A stretch of 64,000 bases of DNA from Gnetum montanum (taxonomy: Eukaryota; Streptophyta; Gnetopsida; Gnetales; Gnetaceae), in NCBI GenBank assembly GCA_015680685.1, contig MNCI01021399.1, positions 209,813 to 273,812 on the forward strand, given 5' to 3'. The position numbers and the translations under genes were made by a program. Shown here piece by piece: positions 1 through 10,706 of this stretch. How positions within the stretch are numbered: position 1 is the stretch's first letter; the number at the start of each line of letters is the position of its first letter. The notes beneath the pieces are model-generated. The model did not search any database and was not told the DNA's origin. It saw only the letters and a program-made list of their open reading frames with translations.

Positions 1-560
1 GTAGGCAAAAGTTCCCCATTTGGTGATAAATGATGTTTTGTATCTATCATTCTTATCTATGACGATTTGATTATAACTTGAGAAACCGTCTAAGAAAGAA
101 TATGCTTGAAAATCTGAGACTTTAATCAGCATCTCATCAATTCTTGGAAGTGGATACTTATCCTTTCTTGAGGCAACATTTAGATTTCTAAAGTCTACAC
201 AAAGCCTTATATCACCATTTTTCTTTCTCACCAGAACAAGGTTAGCAAGCCATGTTGAATATCGTACTAGATATATGATTTGTGCTTGCAACAACTTCTT
301 GATTTTGGCTTCCATAACTGGTTTAAATGATGGATTAAATTTCCTTTGTTTTTGCTTGATTGTTTTGCAACCTTCAATTAAAGGAATCTTGTGCGTCATC
401 ACATCTTGCCTAAAAGCTTTAAGATCATCATAGGACCAAGCAAAATTGTCCAAATTATCGCTTAGGCATGATAATAGGTCTTGCTTGAAATTCGAATCTC
501 TTTCCTTTGCAACATTCAACATCTTTGGCATCTTGTCTAACCCAAAATTCACAACCGCGA
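1..560 (-). pseudogene. Element A reverse transcriptase, N-terminal part (cut by window edge)
   Basis: The minus-strand reading whose codons start at positions divisible by 3 is open from about 900 down to base 1. It contains a pre-RT segment (FAWSYDDLKAF near 435-460, the usual 'W-S' motif before RT), then KKNGDIRLCVDFRNLN near 180-225 and DKYPLPRIDEML near 130-160. SFLDGFSSYNQIVIDKND follows near 50-100 and ends in WGTFAY at the left edge. These are the fingers and palm motifs of Ty3/gypsy RT, with the first catalytic Asp in the FLDG..S region. The YxDD box lies beyond the window. No stop is seen in this part, so it is one of the better preserved pieces. A poorly conserved linker at about 560-850 joins it to the RNase H. 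Confidence 0.85.
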
Positions 561-849
561 AAGCTTGACTATCTGAGTTTTGTAAATCCTTTCCAGTAAG
601 TAAATTTTTCTTGAACTCATGTTCCAAATCAATCATCCTTTTTCCCCCCCCATTAGCTTTGGAATTTGATGATGTTTCAAGTATCACTTGATCCTCAAAT
701 TCTTGTTTATTCTTCATAAATCTTAGTACTTGATCATCGTCTTCAAATACTTGTAAATATCTTATATTATCTAGTACTGATGGCTGATGTTCTTCTTTAA
801 TCATGACATCTTTGTAACTCTCTAATAATTGCATATCCAATGTTGAAGC

Positions 850-1224
850 TGCCTTTGCCAATTGTCTGCTATAAGATTCTCTGCTCTGTTTATATGCTCT
901 ATTTGGCAATGTTGAAACTAATCTAACATCTTACAAGCAAGTTGCTTATAAGGTCTCAAGAATGAGCTCTTTACGACATAGTTACCTTTTACTTGTTCAC
1001 AGACTAATCTTGAGTCTCCCTTTATAATGATTTCTTTGATCTTTTTATCTAGAGCTATTCTCATACCAATACATATCATACTCAGCCTTGTTGTTAGTAC
1101 AAGGAAAAGATAGATGAATTGCTTTGAGAATTTTGGGTGAATCATTCTTGAATATAACTATTCCAACTCCTGCACTTTTTGAATTACATGAACCATCAGA
1201 GTATAACTCCCATTTATCCTCTTG
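850..1224 (-). pseudogene. Element A archaeal-type RNase H (aRNH), placed before RT
   Basis: RNase H degrades the RNA strand of the RNA:DNA hybrid during reverse transcription. On the minus strand it begins WELYSDGSCNSKSAGVGIVI (1145-1212), followed by PCTNNKAEYD (1075-1105), GDSRLVCEQVKG (about 990-1025) and HINRAENLIAD (about 865-895). These supply the catalytic D, E, D and D of the RVT_3-type RNase H carried by Tat-lineage elements. There is a frameshift after AEYD, a stop after the MLD motif near 918 and another frameshift near 865, so it is dead. In most Tat elements this domain follows RT and the ordinary RNase H; here it lies between protease and RT. See findings. Confidence 0.82.
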
Positions 1225-1257
1225 CTTTGACTGTTCTTTTTCAGGACTACAACTTTC

Positions 1258-1776
1258 TTAGAGTGTACAAATTTTGTTTTCAACACCTCCTTTTTCAACC
1301 ATTTTACTTTGTCCGTTTGAAGTAATATTATCTATCATCAAAGGTTCGCTATAGATGTAGATTTGATTTGGTTCTCCTTTCCAAGGTAACCACATGTGAG
1401 AATAATTTGTTGATATGTAACCTGAGAAATTCTTACTCCAACTTCTATGCAATAAGAGACTATGTGAATCTGGTATGTCTGCCACTTGAATAGTTACTCT
1501 ACTTCTGATGCGAGGTTCAGAAGCAATTTCCAATATAACACTTGGTAATTGACCCACAATCTTCACTCAACTTTTATCTACTTGAACAATCTTTCTATTT
1601 GACCTTTCGGGAATCAAACCAAGTTTCTTACATATGGACAATGGCTTTATAGTAGATGTAGCTCCAGAATCAACCAAACAATTGTGTAAGTATTTATCCT
1701 TCAATTTCATTGTCAAAAGGAAAGGAGGAGCTTCCTTTTCATATGAAGTCTTTAACTTTTCATCATTGTTAGACAC
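1258..1776 (-). pseudogene. Element A aspartic protease
   Basis: Retropepsin-like domain that would cleave the polyprotein. The minus-strand reading has LVDSGATSTIKPLSICKKLG around 1620-1690, carrying the catalytic D-S-G-A motif. Downstream is the second half, with VADIPDSHSLLLHRSWSKN around 1430-1480, matching the 'ILGR-W' type end seen in Tat and Athila proteases. A stop lies between the two halves (about 1566). The stretch just before it (1780-1840) holds the conserved pre-protease helix. Length and motifs fit one retropepsin domain of about 170 residues. Confidence 0.8.
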
Positions 1777-1839
1777 ATAACTTAACTCTGATTCTCTAGC
1801 TCTCCTTTTTCCTTTAATGAATTCTAAAGACTTTCATTG

Positions 1840-2568
1840 CTAATCTCCTATTTGAAGTAACTGATAGAGGCTAATATTGGCCTTGACATGTTTAAGGTCT
1901 TCTATCAAATCATATTCTCCATCACCAATGAAGCTTGATCTCTTTATCCATTTATTAAAAGACTGATTTGGAGTGCTTTGCTCCACTTGATTGTCTTTAC
2001 CTTTATTCTTATCCTTTCTACTTGGCTCAAAAGCTCTTCTCTTAGTAGATGGATCAGTAATAACATTTGGGGGTCTAGAAGTAGTTAGTCTTTCCTTTGA
2101 TCGAAGACTATATCCATTTTCCTCATTGTTATTACACTCTTCATCTGAAGACATATCTTCTTCAGAACTTGATAGAGAAGAAGTATCACTAGATCCATTG
2201 CTAGAAGATTTACTTGCATAGTGAACACTAGATAACTCATTATCAGATTCAATATCAAGAAAGTTGGACATAATAAGATCACTTTCATCCTCATCTTCTA
2301 CTAACTTAGTGTCTTGATGTTTATGCTTTCTATTTTTCCTTTCTTCCTTGATATTTACTCTTGCCAATGCTTTTTCAAGCTTCACTATTTTGTTAGACAT
2401 ATCTCTCATTAATTGTCCTTTTTCAGATCCTACTCTTTCATGTTCTTGCTCTATCTTAACATGAGATGGACCTGGTAAAGCTTTAAATTGAGCTAAATCT
2501 TGCATAGGGATCATAACTCTTTCTTCTATTTTTTGAGTTGCAATATTTTCTTCAAGATTCAAGTTCAA
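1840..2568 (-). pseudogene. Element A Gag-protease linker, charged and low-complexity
   Basis: An open stretch of 242 codons on the minus strand. The first half is a likely coiled coil rich in Glu/Lys (around 2330-2560). The middle is a Ser/Asp/Glu-rich run (SSSNGSSDTSSLSSSEEDMS near 2140-2200). The end is basic and then carries YDLIEDLKHVKANISLYQLL (1860-1920), the short helix found just before the protease in Tat and Athila polyproteins. No known enzymatic fold is visible. It is continuous with gag upstream apart from a stop or frame change near 2570. Confidence 0.65.
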
Positions 2569-2580
2569 CTATTCTTTTAA

Positions 2581-3351
2581 CTATATAGCTTTACTAAAAT
2601 AGTCGTTTAGTGTAGTTAAGTTTGGAGTTCTCCTTAACCAAATTGAAATGTTGGGGTTGACAGCCTTAAGGTAAGTTTCCTTAAGCATTTCTTCTGATGG
2701 CCTATATTGCCTTTGAAAGAGTCCACAAATTCGTTGAAACTTAATATTGAAATCTCTAATAGACTCTTTAGCTCCTTGCTTAGCTTGTATTAGCCCACAA
2801 TATAGTTGTTGTTGATCTAATTGATTACCAAACTGGGACAAGAAAAGATTCTTCATGTCATCCCAACTTGTAATACTTTTACTTGGTAAGTTTGAATACC
2901 AAATCTAAGCCATATCCTTTAGATTTGATACAAACAACCTACAAGCTTGATCTTCATGTTGAATATTTGCATGAGCTAAAGCTAACTCAAACATGTGAAT
3001 ATATTCTTCAGCTAAGTAAGCTATTCTAGGAATAAAAGGCTTAGGCAAATATTTGTAAACTACCTTAGGAATATCATTGTAATTTTGAAATCCTAATGGT
3101 GTAACTCCTTGCCAAGGATTTGCCATCCTATTCCTTTGTACTGTTGAACTCTTAGACTTTCTAGATCTTCTCTTACTTATTGATAAACCAGAGATAATGG
3201 GTGATCTTCTTGATCTTCTAGTTTTCACTCCACTACTTGTTCCCAATTCAGAAACTTTCTTTTGTTCTTCTTCTGATGAAGAATCAGTCTTAGAATCTAG
3301 AATATCCTTTGAAACTTTGAAACTTTCCAAACTATGAAATTTCTTGGTCAT
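2581..3351 (-). pseudogene. Element A Gag
   Basis: Capsid-type Gag in two readable blocks on the minus strand. The first ATG is at 3349-3351 (MTKKFHSLESFKVSKDI). The N-terminal block is basic and Ser-rich and ends in YIHMFELALAHANIQHEDQA and CRLFVSNLKD (about 2910-3000). The second block (2581-2856) has MKNLFLSQFGNQLDQQQLY, then RDFNIKFQRICGLF, matching the Retrotrans_gag fold. A stop separates the blocks at about 2900. No clear zinc knuckle remains. The start lies about 90 bp inside the PBS, as expected for the first ORF. Confidence 0.75.
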
Positions 3352-3441
3352 GAACTGAAAATAGTATCTAATTCTTAAGCCTTACAAATAATTGTTGATG
3401 TACTAAAAGTATAAGGCTTATGAACCTAGAGGCTTAATTTT

Positions 3442-3461
3442 CAGCCCTCCTTCTAGCGCCA
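3442..3461 (-). other. Element A primer-binding site
   Basis: The minus strand reads TGGCGCTAGAAGGAGGGCTG, 7 bp inside the LTR edge (TGTTGG on the plus strand at 3469). It begins with TGG, the complement of a tRNA CCA end. I cannot assign the tRNA. Element E has nearly the same site at 31594-31611. Confidence 0.6.
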
Positions 3462-3468
3462 AAAGAAC

Positions 3469-5030
3469 TGTTGGCGACCGTTTGGGACGCGACCGCCAAC
3501 GAGTGTCCTCGAACAGGATTTAGGTGCCTGCTGGTCTCTGGCAACACCAAGGCCCAGATACCTCCAAATAAACTCAGTAGTTAATGTGAGTATGTGTGTG
3601 TGCTGTTGCGGCGTGCGGTTGTGAGAAATGTAACGATTGCGTTGTGTGTAAACTACAAATGACTTACTTTAAAGAGATTCAGCCAACTTTGCCAAGTACT
3701 GTGAGTTCTTGAAAATTTCCTATTTTGTTCAACTGCCTAGTCTACGCGGTCCTTATAATACCTACTTGTAACAAATAAAATTTTGCAAAAACATTTGAGC
3801 ACAACTCCGCAATCTACTCCTAATTTTCCCCAGAGAAAGAGATAGTTCCACAAGAAAACTAGAAATAGAGCAAGATTCGATGGAAATAAGCAGAAAAGAA
3901 AAGAAAGCAGATTTGTGTAGACCTCAAATATTTAAACAAGGTAAAATGACACGAGTAAACACTTCGCAATAAAGCTATCCCAAATTCAATATCTACGAAT
4001 TGTTCAAACTTCCAAGGCTCAAACAAGCAATATCTTCAAGACAATCCTACTATGCTACCAAAAATTGCTGCGTAAACTACCACGTACGAGACTCCATTTT
4101 GACTAGATAATAGATGTCAACGATTGCATTCAAACAGAACCTTTAAAAGACTTGACAATTTCTGATTGAAATACCACGAGAATTCACTTTAAAGATAAAA
4201 AGAAGCTATTCTGGTCCCATCAAAATACCAAAGATTTTCTGAACCCTCTCGACTACTGAATTGTTCAACGGCGTGACTACAAACAGAGGCTCTCTTACAA
4301 CAATCCCAATAGCAGTTCCCACACGTTGCACAATAACAAAATTTACTACTAAAATGCTCTCAAGGCTTTTAAACACAAGCGCTTCTATGGAAAAATTTTA
4401 ATAGAAATTTCTATCGGGCAACAAGAACAATAAGAGCAATCTAAAATTCCCAAAATTACTTGCCAAGGATGATACTATCTAAACCACTAGCTAAACAATT
4501 TAAACAAAACAAAAAATGAAATGCATAACTCACAGGACCATGACAAAGAGGCTGAAATCTTTACTCTAGCAAGCCATCTTGCAAGCAATCGTTCACAATT
4601 TCTTTACAAAGCTCTTCTCAAGACCTCAAGTATGTCTCTGAGTAAGAGCCCAAGTGTGATCCCAATGTCTTCTCAAAAGTGTGATGTATGAGACCTCCCA
4701 AAAGTCCTAAAAAATTGAGATTCCAATTGAGATTCTTCCTCCTGAGATTCTTCCTCCCTGAGATTCTTCCTTCCCTTTTCTTTTTTTTCCCCTCCTTTGA
4801 AGCCTTTTTATAGGGTTCCAAGGTAGTTAGGGAAGTTACATATTTAAAAATATCTCACCTAACTTATCTCCCAAGTAACTTGACCAACCAATTAGAAGAT
4901 TACTTGCCCAACAAGTTAGGAAATTACTTGCCCAAAAAGTTAGGAAGCATTAACTTAGGAGGTTAGGAAGTTAGGAGATAAATATTGCTTTTGAAAAATA
5001 ATTCCAATATTTCAAATAATTGTTCACAAT
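3469..5030 (-). repeat. Element A 5' LTR
   Basis: The inner edge is set by CA-end/PBS spacing at 3469. The outer edge is not resolvable without the partner LTR and is placed near 5030, where the AT-rich U3-like sequence with short repeats (ACTTGCCCAA...AGTTAGGAA, 4900-4980) ends. A TATA box lies at 4803-4812. No coding sequence is seen within. Confidence 0.6.
4803..4812 (-). promoter_or_regulatory. TATA box of element A LTR
   Basis: The minus strand reads TATAAAAAGG, preceded by CCC and followed by a purine-rich leader. It sits about 1.3 kb before the PBS, consistent with a U3/R border in a long LTR. Confidence 0.5.
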
Positions 5031-6300
5031 TATAGCTTTAATAGCCTATCATTTTTACTTAAAATTTGAAGAATCGTTATTGAAGCTCCTAGTGAGTTTA
5101 TAAACAAGGTGATAATATAATATCTACCTTGGCATAAATATTGTTGGTACCTTAATACTAAATATTTTATGTGCACTTGCACTCGAATGAAAATGGCTGG
5201 AAAAATATAAATTCGAAACACCAAGCCCGAATGTGAAGGTGCTAGGCTTGTAACTGCCATCGAATACTTCTGAAAACATATATCCCGCCTTGCCAGAAAT
5301 TGTTGGCAACCACCATCGCAGAAGAAGGCTCTGCTGTTGCATCTGGCGTCGTTGTTCTATACATTCGATTGCTGGAGGAGAAAAATCTGGAGATAGAAAT
5401 GATGTATTGGACATATTGCCCTGGACATGGGGTTTTCGATTGCCTAGAACTATTTTATTTTGCCCCAATTTCGCTTAGGGCTTCCTGCGTTTTTGTGTTT
5501 CTGCAGATCGTTTTTTAATTCCTACCATAGATTTTAGGGTTAAGGGCAAATGTAATAGAGATCTGAGCATTAGAGAATTCGGCATTAGGTAAGGTAGGTT
5601 AGGAACGGCCCTGCAACGGCCAGAAAAATCTTCACGCGGTGCATGCGTTGCAGGACACATCGGCGTCATCGGAGGCGGGTGGATCAATTGCATAAGAAAT
5701 TTGAAATTGAAATAGTTTTTGCCTTGGAAGTGGCAACGCCCAAGCGAGTTCTTCTTCCACCTTGAATCCGCGTCCTTGAAAAAATTATTTTTTGTTTGTT
5801 TTTTGCACTACGCGACCAGCAGAGACGTCATTGATTTAGGGCCAAAAGGAATAGTTGATTCTGCGTGAAATGAAAGCCGTTACAGGGCAAAGAGAACCTT
5901 GCATTCCCCTGCCTTGGTACCAACGCGATCCCTGTAAACAAAACAGCATTCTCCTAGATTGTTTTCATTTCTTTATAGCAATTTCGTCTATTTCATCCCA
6001 ACGCGTACAGTGGCTGGAACTGTGTTTGTTTTTTTGCAGTAAAAACATTATCCAAACCTTACAATAGTGACTTTGATATTTCTCATTGATGCATCCATAA
6101 ATGGGATCGGCTCTTTTAGCTTTTCAACTCTTTTCATCCTTCCCTTTGCAAAGGAGCATGATGAATTTTTCTTTCCTTGATATTAACTCTTGAAAATGAA
6201 AATATTATATCTTCATTTCCTAATTTTCTACATGAAACTTCTAGTATAAAATATCAATAAGGCTCAACCATCATATATATTTTTGCTTTGAATATCTTCT
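5031..6300. other. No supported gene; somewhat GC-richer stretch at 5280-5900
   Basis: Only short opposed ORFs occur here, with no domain, no repeated copy elsewhere in the window and no retroelement motif. The GC-richer part (5560-5720 in particular) could be low-copy host DNA or a gene relic, but nothing in it can be named. Confidence 0.4.
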
Positions 6301-6309
6301 ATGGCTTAT

Positions 6310-6880
6310 TCATATTTTATCACCTTTGATGTTCCATGAAATGGCTAAATGTGCCAACACCTTCAAATATGGCCTCAAGACTCTAACAAATCTATTTGCC
6401 TATGTCCTAGCATTTATATGCATCTTTGGCACATAACTACTAAGCTTAGAGAAATAAGTATCATACTCTACCACAGACCAACTACCTTGATACAAATGGT
6501 AGAACTCAACCTCCTTAGCTTGGGAATATTAATTAGAGACATAACAAGCTTTGAAAGATGTCAAAAAATCATCCCATGATACTTCTTGGCCAGTCCATTT
6601 CTTAGCTTGCTCCTCAGTCATCCACCAATGTTGAGCAGTACCAACCAACTGATATATTGCCAATTAGGTTTGCTAAATTGATGAGTAGCCCATTAAATCA
6701 AAAGCATTTTGTAACTCCAATCATTTGATAGCTATAGTAGGATCTTCAGTGCCATCAAATTTAGGAGATCCCAACTTTCAAAAATGCTCTACTAGTTACC
6801 TATTGATAGGCTACTTGTTTGAATCTCTTAAGCCTTCACTACCACTTCCCACTTCCCTAACCATGGGAATAAGAGCATTA
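6310..6880 (-). pseudogene. Element H: decayed Ty3/gypsy Gag
   Basis: The minus strand reads LGSPKFDGTEDPTIAI (about 6720-6770), then AIYQLVGTAQHWWMTEEQAK (about 6595-6655) and SWDDFLTSFKACYV (about 6540-6580). It continues with KEVEFYHLYQGSWSVVEYDT (about 6455-6515) and a terminal RFVRVLRPYLK (about 6350-6385). This is the Retrotrans_gag domain in the right order, with the WW, 'EF..L.QG..SV.EY' and 'F..GLRP'-type signatures of chromovirus Gags. At least three stops break it. No pol is found beside it. Its upstream (LTR) side is interrupted by element B at 7259. Confidence 0.75.
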
Positions 6881-7253
6881 CTAGTTGCAACATGCTACTA
6901 TAGGATCTATAATAGCTATTGTATAATATCTGGTTACCTATTTGTAGGACCTCTACTACATGTTTAAGGAGGCTACACCTACTTATCATTAGACCCTTTT
7001 GATCTATAGGCCCCACCAGCAACATGATCACATCTACTATCACATGAAATCACAAATGGATGAGTACCCCAAACATCATACAACATCGGAGAAAACTAGC
7101 TTCAATATGACAATGTTACACCATGTCCTACTACACCTAGCTAGTGCAAGGTGATGCCTAGAATTGCTAGTAATAACACAATGGAAGCATGATAAACTAA
7201 AAACTAATGATGTATATAAATACATCAATAATAATAACTCACTCAACATATAT

Positions 7254-7258
7254 ATAAT
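7254..7258. repeat. Target site duplication of element B (left copy, ATAAT)
   Basis: ATAAT directly before the LTR start; the right copy at 17037-17041 reads ATACT, one mismatch. This fits a 5-bp duplication followed by point mutation. Confidence 0.55.
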
Positions 7259-8053
7259 TGATGAGCCATGATATCATGTACGCGATATTGCATTCATCCC
7301 ACAATATCGCGTCCTACCTCAATTTCTATAAATAAGAGGCGCCTTCCCTTGTTCTGGGAGTTAGATCTTAGACCCTTAGCTAAACTCTTGTAGTTTTACA
7401 TTCTAGAGTTAGAATAATTGCTGTGTTCTCGTAGTAGGAGTCCTAAAGTGAATAGATCTTTATTCGAGAAAATTGTACCTGAGCACATATTTGTGTACGG
7501 TAATAAAGATGAACTTTATGATAAACCTTGCAGCATACTAATTAAGCTAAATAGTAATTAATTATTGTTGAATATTTAAATGCTTTCCTAGTTAATTAAT
7601 CTCTCTCACAACCCCTAACTCTCCTAGTTAAGTACACTCAATACGACCACTTCGAGCATGTCTGTAGCGCTTAGTAACCCAGTAATGATTAGCGTTTGGT
7701 AATCCCAACAGCGTTACACTAGTTCAGGATGTGTGCGACAAGTGGGAAAAGATACTAGTGTTAGGAATAGTTGGAACTTAGTGAATAGTTAATGAAAGTT
7801 AGTCATTTAGTTCTCTTCACCTTCCTCTATTAGCATAAGACATTAAAAAGATAGAAGTTATAAACATCATATGCCTCAAGCTTACTTAACCATACAACCA
7901 TGGCAATACAAGTCAGTTTGAGAAGATAACAATTGATTAACCTTGAGTGTTCCATTAGGGTGTGTAAGCACTTATTCATTGGAGTTCAATTGAATCATGC
8001 GTGAGATGCTCGTATTCGTATGGTTGAGTGTAGGGGTACCTCGCCACTCATCA
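7259..8053 (+). repeat. Element B 5' LTR (795 bp)
   Basis: Starts TGATGAGCC and ends CCACTCATCA. Matches 16256-17036 along its whole length. It carries about 18 bp more than the 3' copy near 7290-7312, where a CATCC/ATATCGC motif is repeated. TATAAATA is at 7327-7334 and AATAAA at 7502-7507, so U3, R and U5 can be told apart. Confidence 0.92.
7327..7334 (+). promoter_or_regulatory. TATA box in element B 5' LTR
   Basis: TATAAATA, kept identically in the 3' LTR, about 70 bp from the LTR start. A polyadenylation signal AATAAA follows about 175 bp later (7502-7507). Confidence 0.6.
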
Positions 8054-8054
8054 T

Positions 8055-8072
8055 TGGTGCCATTGTCAGGGA
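8055..8072 (+). other. Element B primer-binding site (tRNA-Asp type, mutated)
   Basis: TGGTGCCATTGTCAGGGA lies one base after the LTR end. It differs from the common Asp-tRNA PBS of Athila elements at positions that could each be a CpG transition. Confidence 0.7.
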
Positions 8073-8461
8073 CTTAGTTGTTTGAGCACTACATAGAACA
8101 TAGGAAATCATCCATATCATTGGGAAGCTAGAATGAACCCTTAGGGTTAATTGAGAAAAGATAAGACAACAGTAAACTGCATACCGAATAAGATAAAATG
8201 TCTTCTTCTCCACATAAGAGCATTTCACCTCCTAGGACTAACACAAGAGACAGTCAGTAGCATAGCACACATAACCCAGATTTGCCAGTTCCTGAACAAT
8301 TTCGTGTGGTATATACTCATCACGATGAGTATGTACCCAACTTTACCTTTATTCTCTATCAAGATGAACAACTACATTGGAGAGACTTGGAAGGTAACAT
8401 AGTGTTGCCTCTAGATCGATCAGTCCCCAACATTCTCCTTCATGCTGTCTCATGAATAGGG

Positions 8462-10108
8462 ATGTCATTTTTGTACACTGAATATGTTGCATGCGCTCAT
8501 GACACAAGGGAACACCATCCCACAGAAGCACAACGTCAAAGGGACTTGCGACAAGAGAGCCACCACACATCCTTGAAGGGAAAATGGCCTCATAACGCTC
8601 CGCATGTGTTAAGCGAAATTGGCAGTGATGAACCTATTTCAACAGGTTCCCCACCAAATGATGTTTCTCCTCCTAACGATGGTCATGAGGTGTTCATGAT
8701 TCACAACCCTGGTTCTGATACCCACGAACATGAAGTGTTCAAAGAAGGAACATAACCACATGATAAGGGCAGATGTTCTAATCATGATTATGATCATGGC
8801 CAAGACCATCGAAGAGAAGGTAGAAAACACCATCATGGCAATGGTTCTCCTTCCTCTTCATCTTCATCATCACATTCACCCTCTCCTTCTGTATCCAGCC
8901 ATACTCATAAGGAAACTAACCGTGAGGATAAAGGTAAAGAAAGTGAAAAACATCGATGAGATAGTCAAGAATGAGGACAAGGGCACTTGAAGGAATCAAA
9001 GCCTAGAAGAAGGGAGAGTAGGGAACCACATAGACACCATAGACGCTATGAAAAATATGACCACGAAGAACCCCTACTCGCAACTAGAAGCATGTTAGAC
9101 ATAACGGAGGCCATAAGAGTTCCCAAAAGGCATCAAAAAGATAGTAGGATGAAGAGGTTAGACATGAATAACATCCCACGGTTTAAGGGTGGATACAATG
9201 CTGATCCTCAAAATCACTTACAAGCATTCCATAATGCATGTGCCTTGCAAAACATAGAAAATGAATGGCAAAAACTAAAGTTGTTCTCAAGGATACTAGT
9301 GAAAGAAGCTAAAAGTTGGTACTAGTCCTTAGAACCAGAATCCATTAGGAGGTGGAGTACAATGTTAGAACTGTTTAATGATAAGTAACAAATGTACTCT
9401 TGAGTGTCTAACCTGCGAAAGCAAATCGAAGGATGGAAGCAAGGAAATTAAGAACCCTTGGATGTTGCCATGGGCCACTATTACGCATTGTTACATTGTT
9501 GCCCTGGCCATGGTTATTCACAGTGGGATCAACTACACCATCTCATAGATGGACTTAGGCATAAGAAAAGAAGAACCCTTGGGACATATACCCAAGGAAG
9601 ATTATCAGAGCTTAGGTTTCATCAAATCCATAGATTTCTAGAGCAAGTAGTCAAAGAAGAAGATGAGCTATGGAAGAGAGAAAGTACGGAAGAGTACAAC
9701 CAAGGTCCTTCCCTCTGAAAAAGGCAAGTGAGATTCTGTGAGGAGGAAGAAGAGTCACCACTCGAAGAGATGGTGAATAGGAAAAATTTATCACTCCAAA
9801 AGTTAACAACCGAAGTATCGGCAAAGGTAGACCAAATGTGGGACTCCCTGGATAGTAGATTTAAAACTATCCTTAAAATTTTAGAGGAATCTAGGGAGCG
9901 AGGTTGTGACCATGATAAAAAGAAAAAGAGAGATGTAGACAATGCACATAACAAGGGTAAGGGTAAAATGACCATCACGGAAGAGGTTGTGGATTCAGAC
10001 ACAGACAATGATGGTGGATGTGAGATATGCCAATATGCCCATCATAAGGGATGTTGCCTAGTAATCTCACATCTACAAGAGTCTGGGGTGTATGCACTTA
10101 ACCCATGA
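8462..10108 (+). pseudogene. Element B Gag
   Basis: N-terminal blocks at 8462-8755 are low-complexity and His/Pro-rich. The conserved capsid part at about 8987-9720 contains NNIPRFKGGYNADPQNHLQ, then NEWQKLKLFSRILVKEAKSW. After a stop come GHYYALLHCCPGHGYSQWDQ and HLIDGLRHKKRRTLG. A C-terminal charged block (9728-10108) ends in CEICQYAHHKGCC, a remnant of a Cys/His zinc knuckle. Several stops and frame changes interrupt it. The same blocks occur in the same order in element D. Confidence 0.8.
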
Positions 10109-10109
10109 C

Positions 10110-10706
10110 TTAATAAACAGCAAGCACCCCGATGGTTACCTTATCCCCAAGGTAACCCAAGGCAGTTCCACCAACCATTAACGTATTATCCAAGTGGAAC
10201 TCCACCACAACCTGTGGAGCAACATCAATAGTGGCAATACCCACAGTCACAGGGGATGCCACCACCAAGGCAACAATACCCCTGCCGGAAACCGGATCCA
10301 TATGGCTATTATGTGCAATAGCCAATCTCTCCACTTGAGCTTGGGAGTATTATAGGACTCCCTCTCCTAGGGGAGATAACCCACCAACATACCATCCTTC
10401 GAATCCATCCAAAACTCTCACACCGTTAGCTCCATTACCATCCACTCTAGCAATGCAAGGGGAACTCCCTACTCAACCGCAACAATGCAATGTCACGAGG
10501 GCTATGAATCCTCAACCCGTAGTTGGTTCTAACAATCTTATGAAGAAAAGACCTTTCTTCAGAACCAATAGTCCAACCAAACCCTCACAACCACAAGCGG
10601 TGGAACCTCTGAACACCCCTCCATCCAATAAGGGTTTAGAGTTTCCTTCAAACCAAACACTAATCTCAACACATACGGTTATGTTAACACATGTCATTAC
10701 TGACTA
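10110..10706 (+). pseudogene. Element B Gag-protease linker, Pro/Gln-rich
   Basis: The plus-strand frames encode Pro/Gln/Gly-rich, low-complexity sequence (for example AMNPQPVVGSNNLMKKRPFF near 10500-10560) between the Gag knuckle and the protease. No fold can be recognised. Confidence 0.5.

Larger units (their letters stand above)
1..5030 (-). mobile_element. Element A: Tat/Ogre-like Ty3/gypsy retrotransposon, 5' part, decayed
   Basis: Read on the minus strand from high to low coordinates, this shows an LTR, a primer-binding site, Gag, an acidic/basic linker, an aspartic protease, an archaeal-type RNase H and the start of reverse transcriptase, which runs off the left edge. Each part is assigned by its own motifs (separate entries). 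The frames are broken by single stops and by frameshifts, so it is a dead copy, although long stretches are still readable. The 3' part and 3' LTR lie outside the window, so no target duplication can be checked. The outer LTR end near 5030 is approximate. The Tat-like assignment rests on the archaeal-type RNase H and on the protease context; the domain order is unusual. Confidence 0.8.

Noticed and set aside
1991-2221. Plus-strand ORF over element A linker
   Set aside because: Exact antisense shadow of the Ser/Glu-rich minus-strand coding remnant.
5124-5468. 114-codon minus-strand ORF with two overlapping plus-strand ORFs
   Set aside because: No domain, no repeat copy, and three frames compete for the same bases; no evidence for any of them.
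9622-10008. 128-codon minus-strand ORF
   Set aside because: Antisense of element B Gag; Ser/Leu-rich because the sense strand is Glu/Lys-rich.
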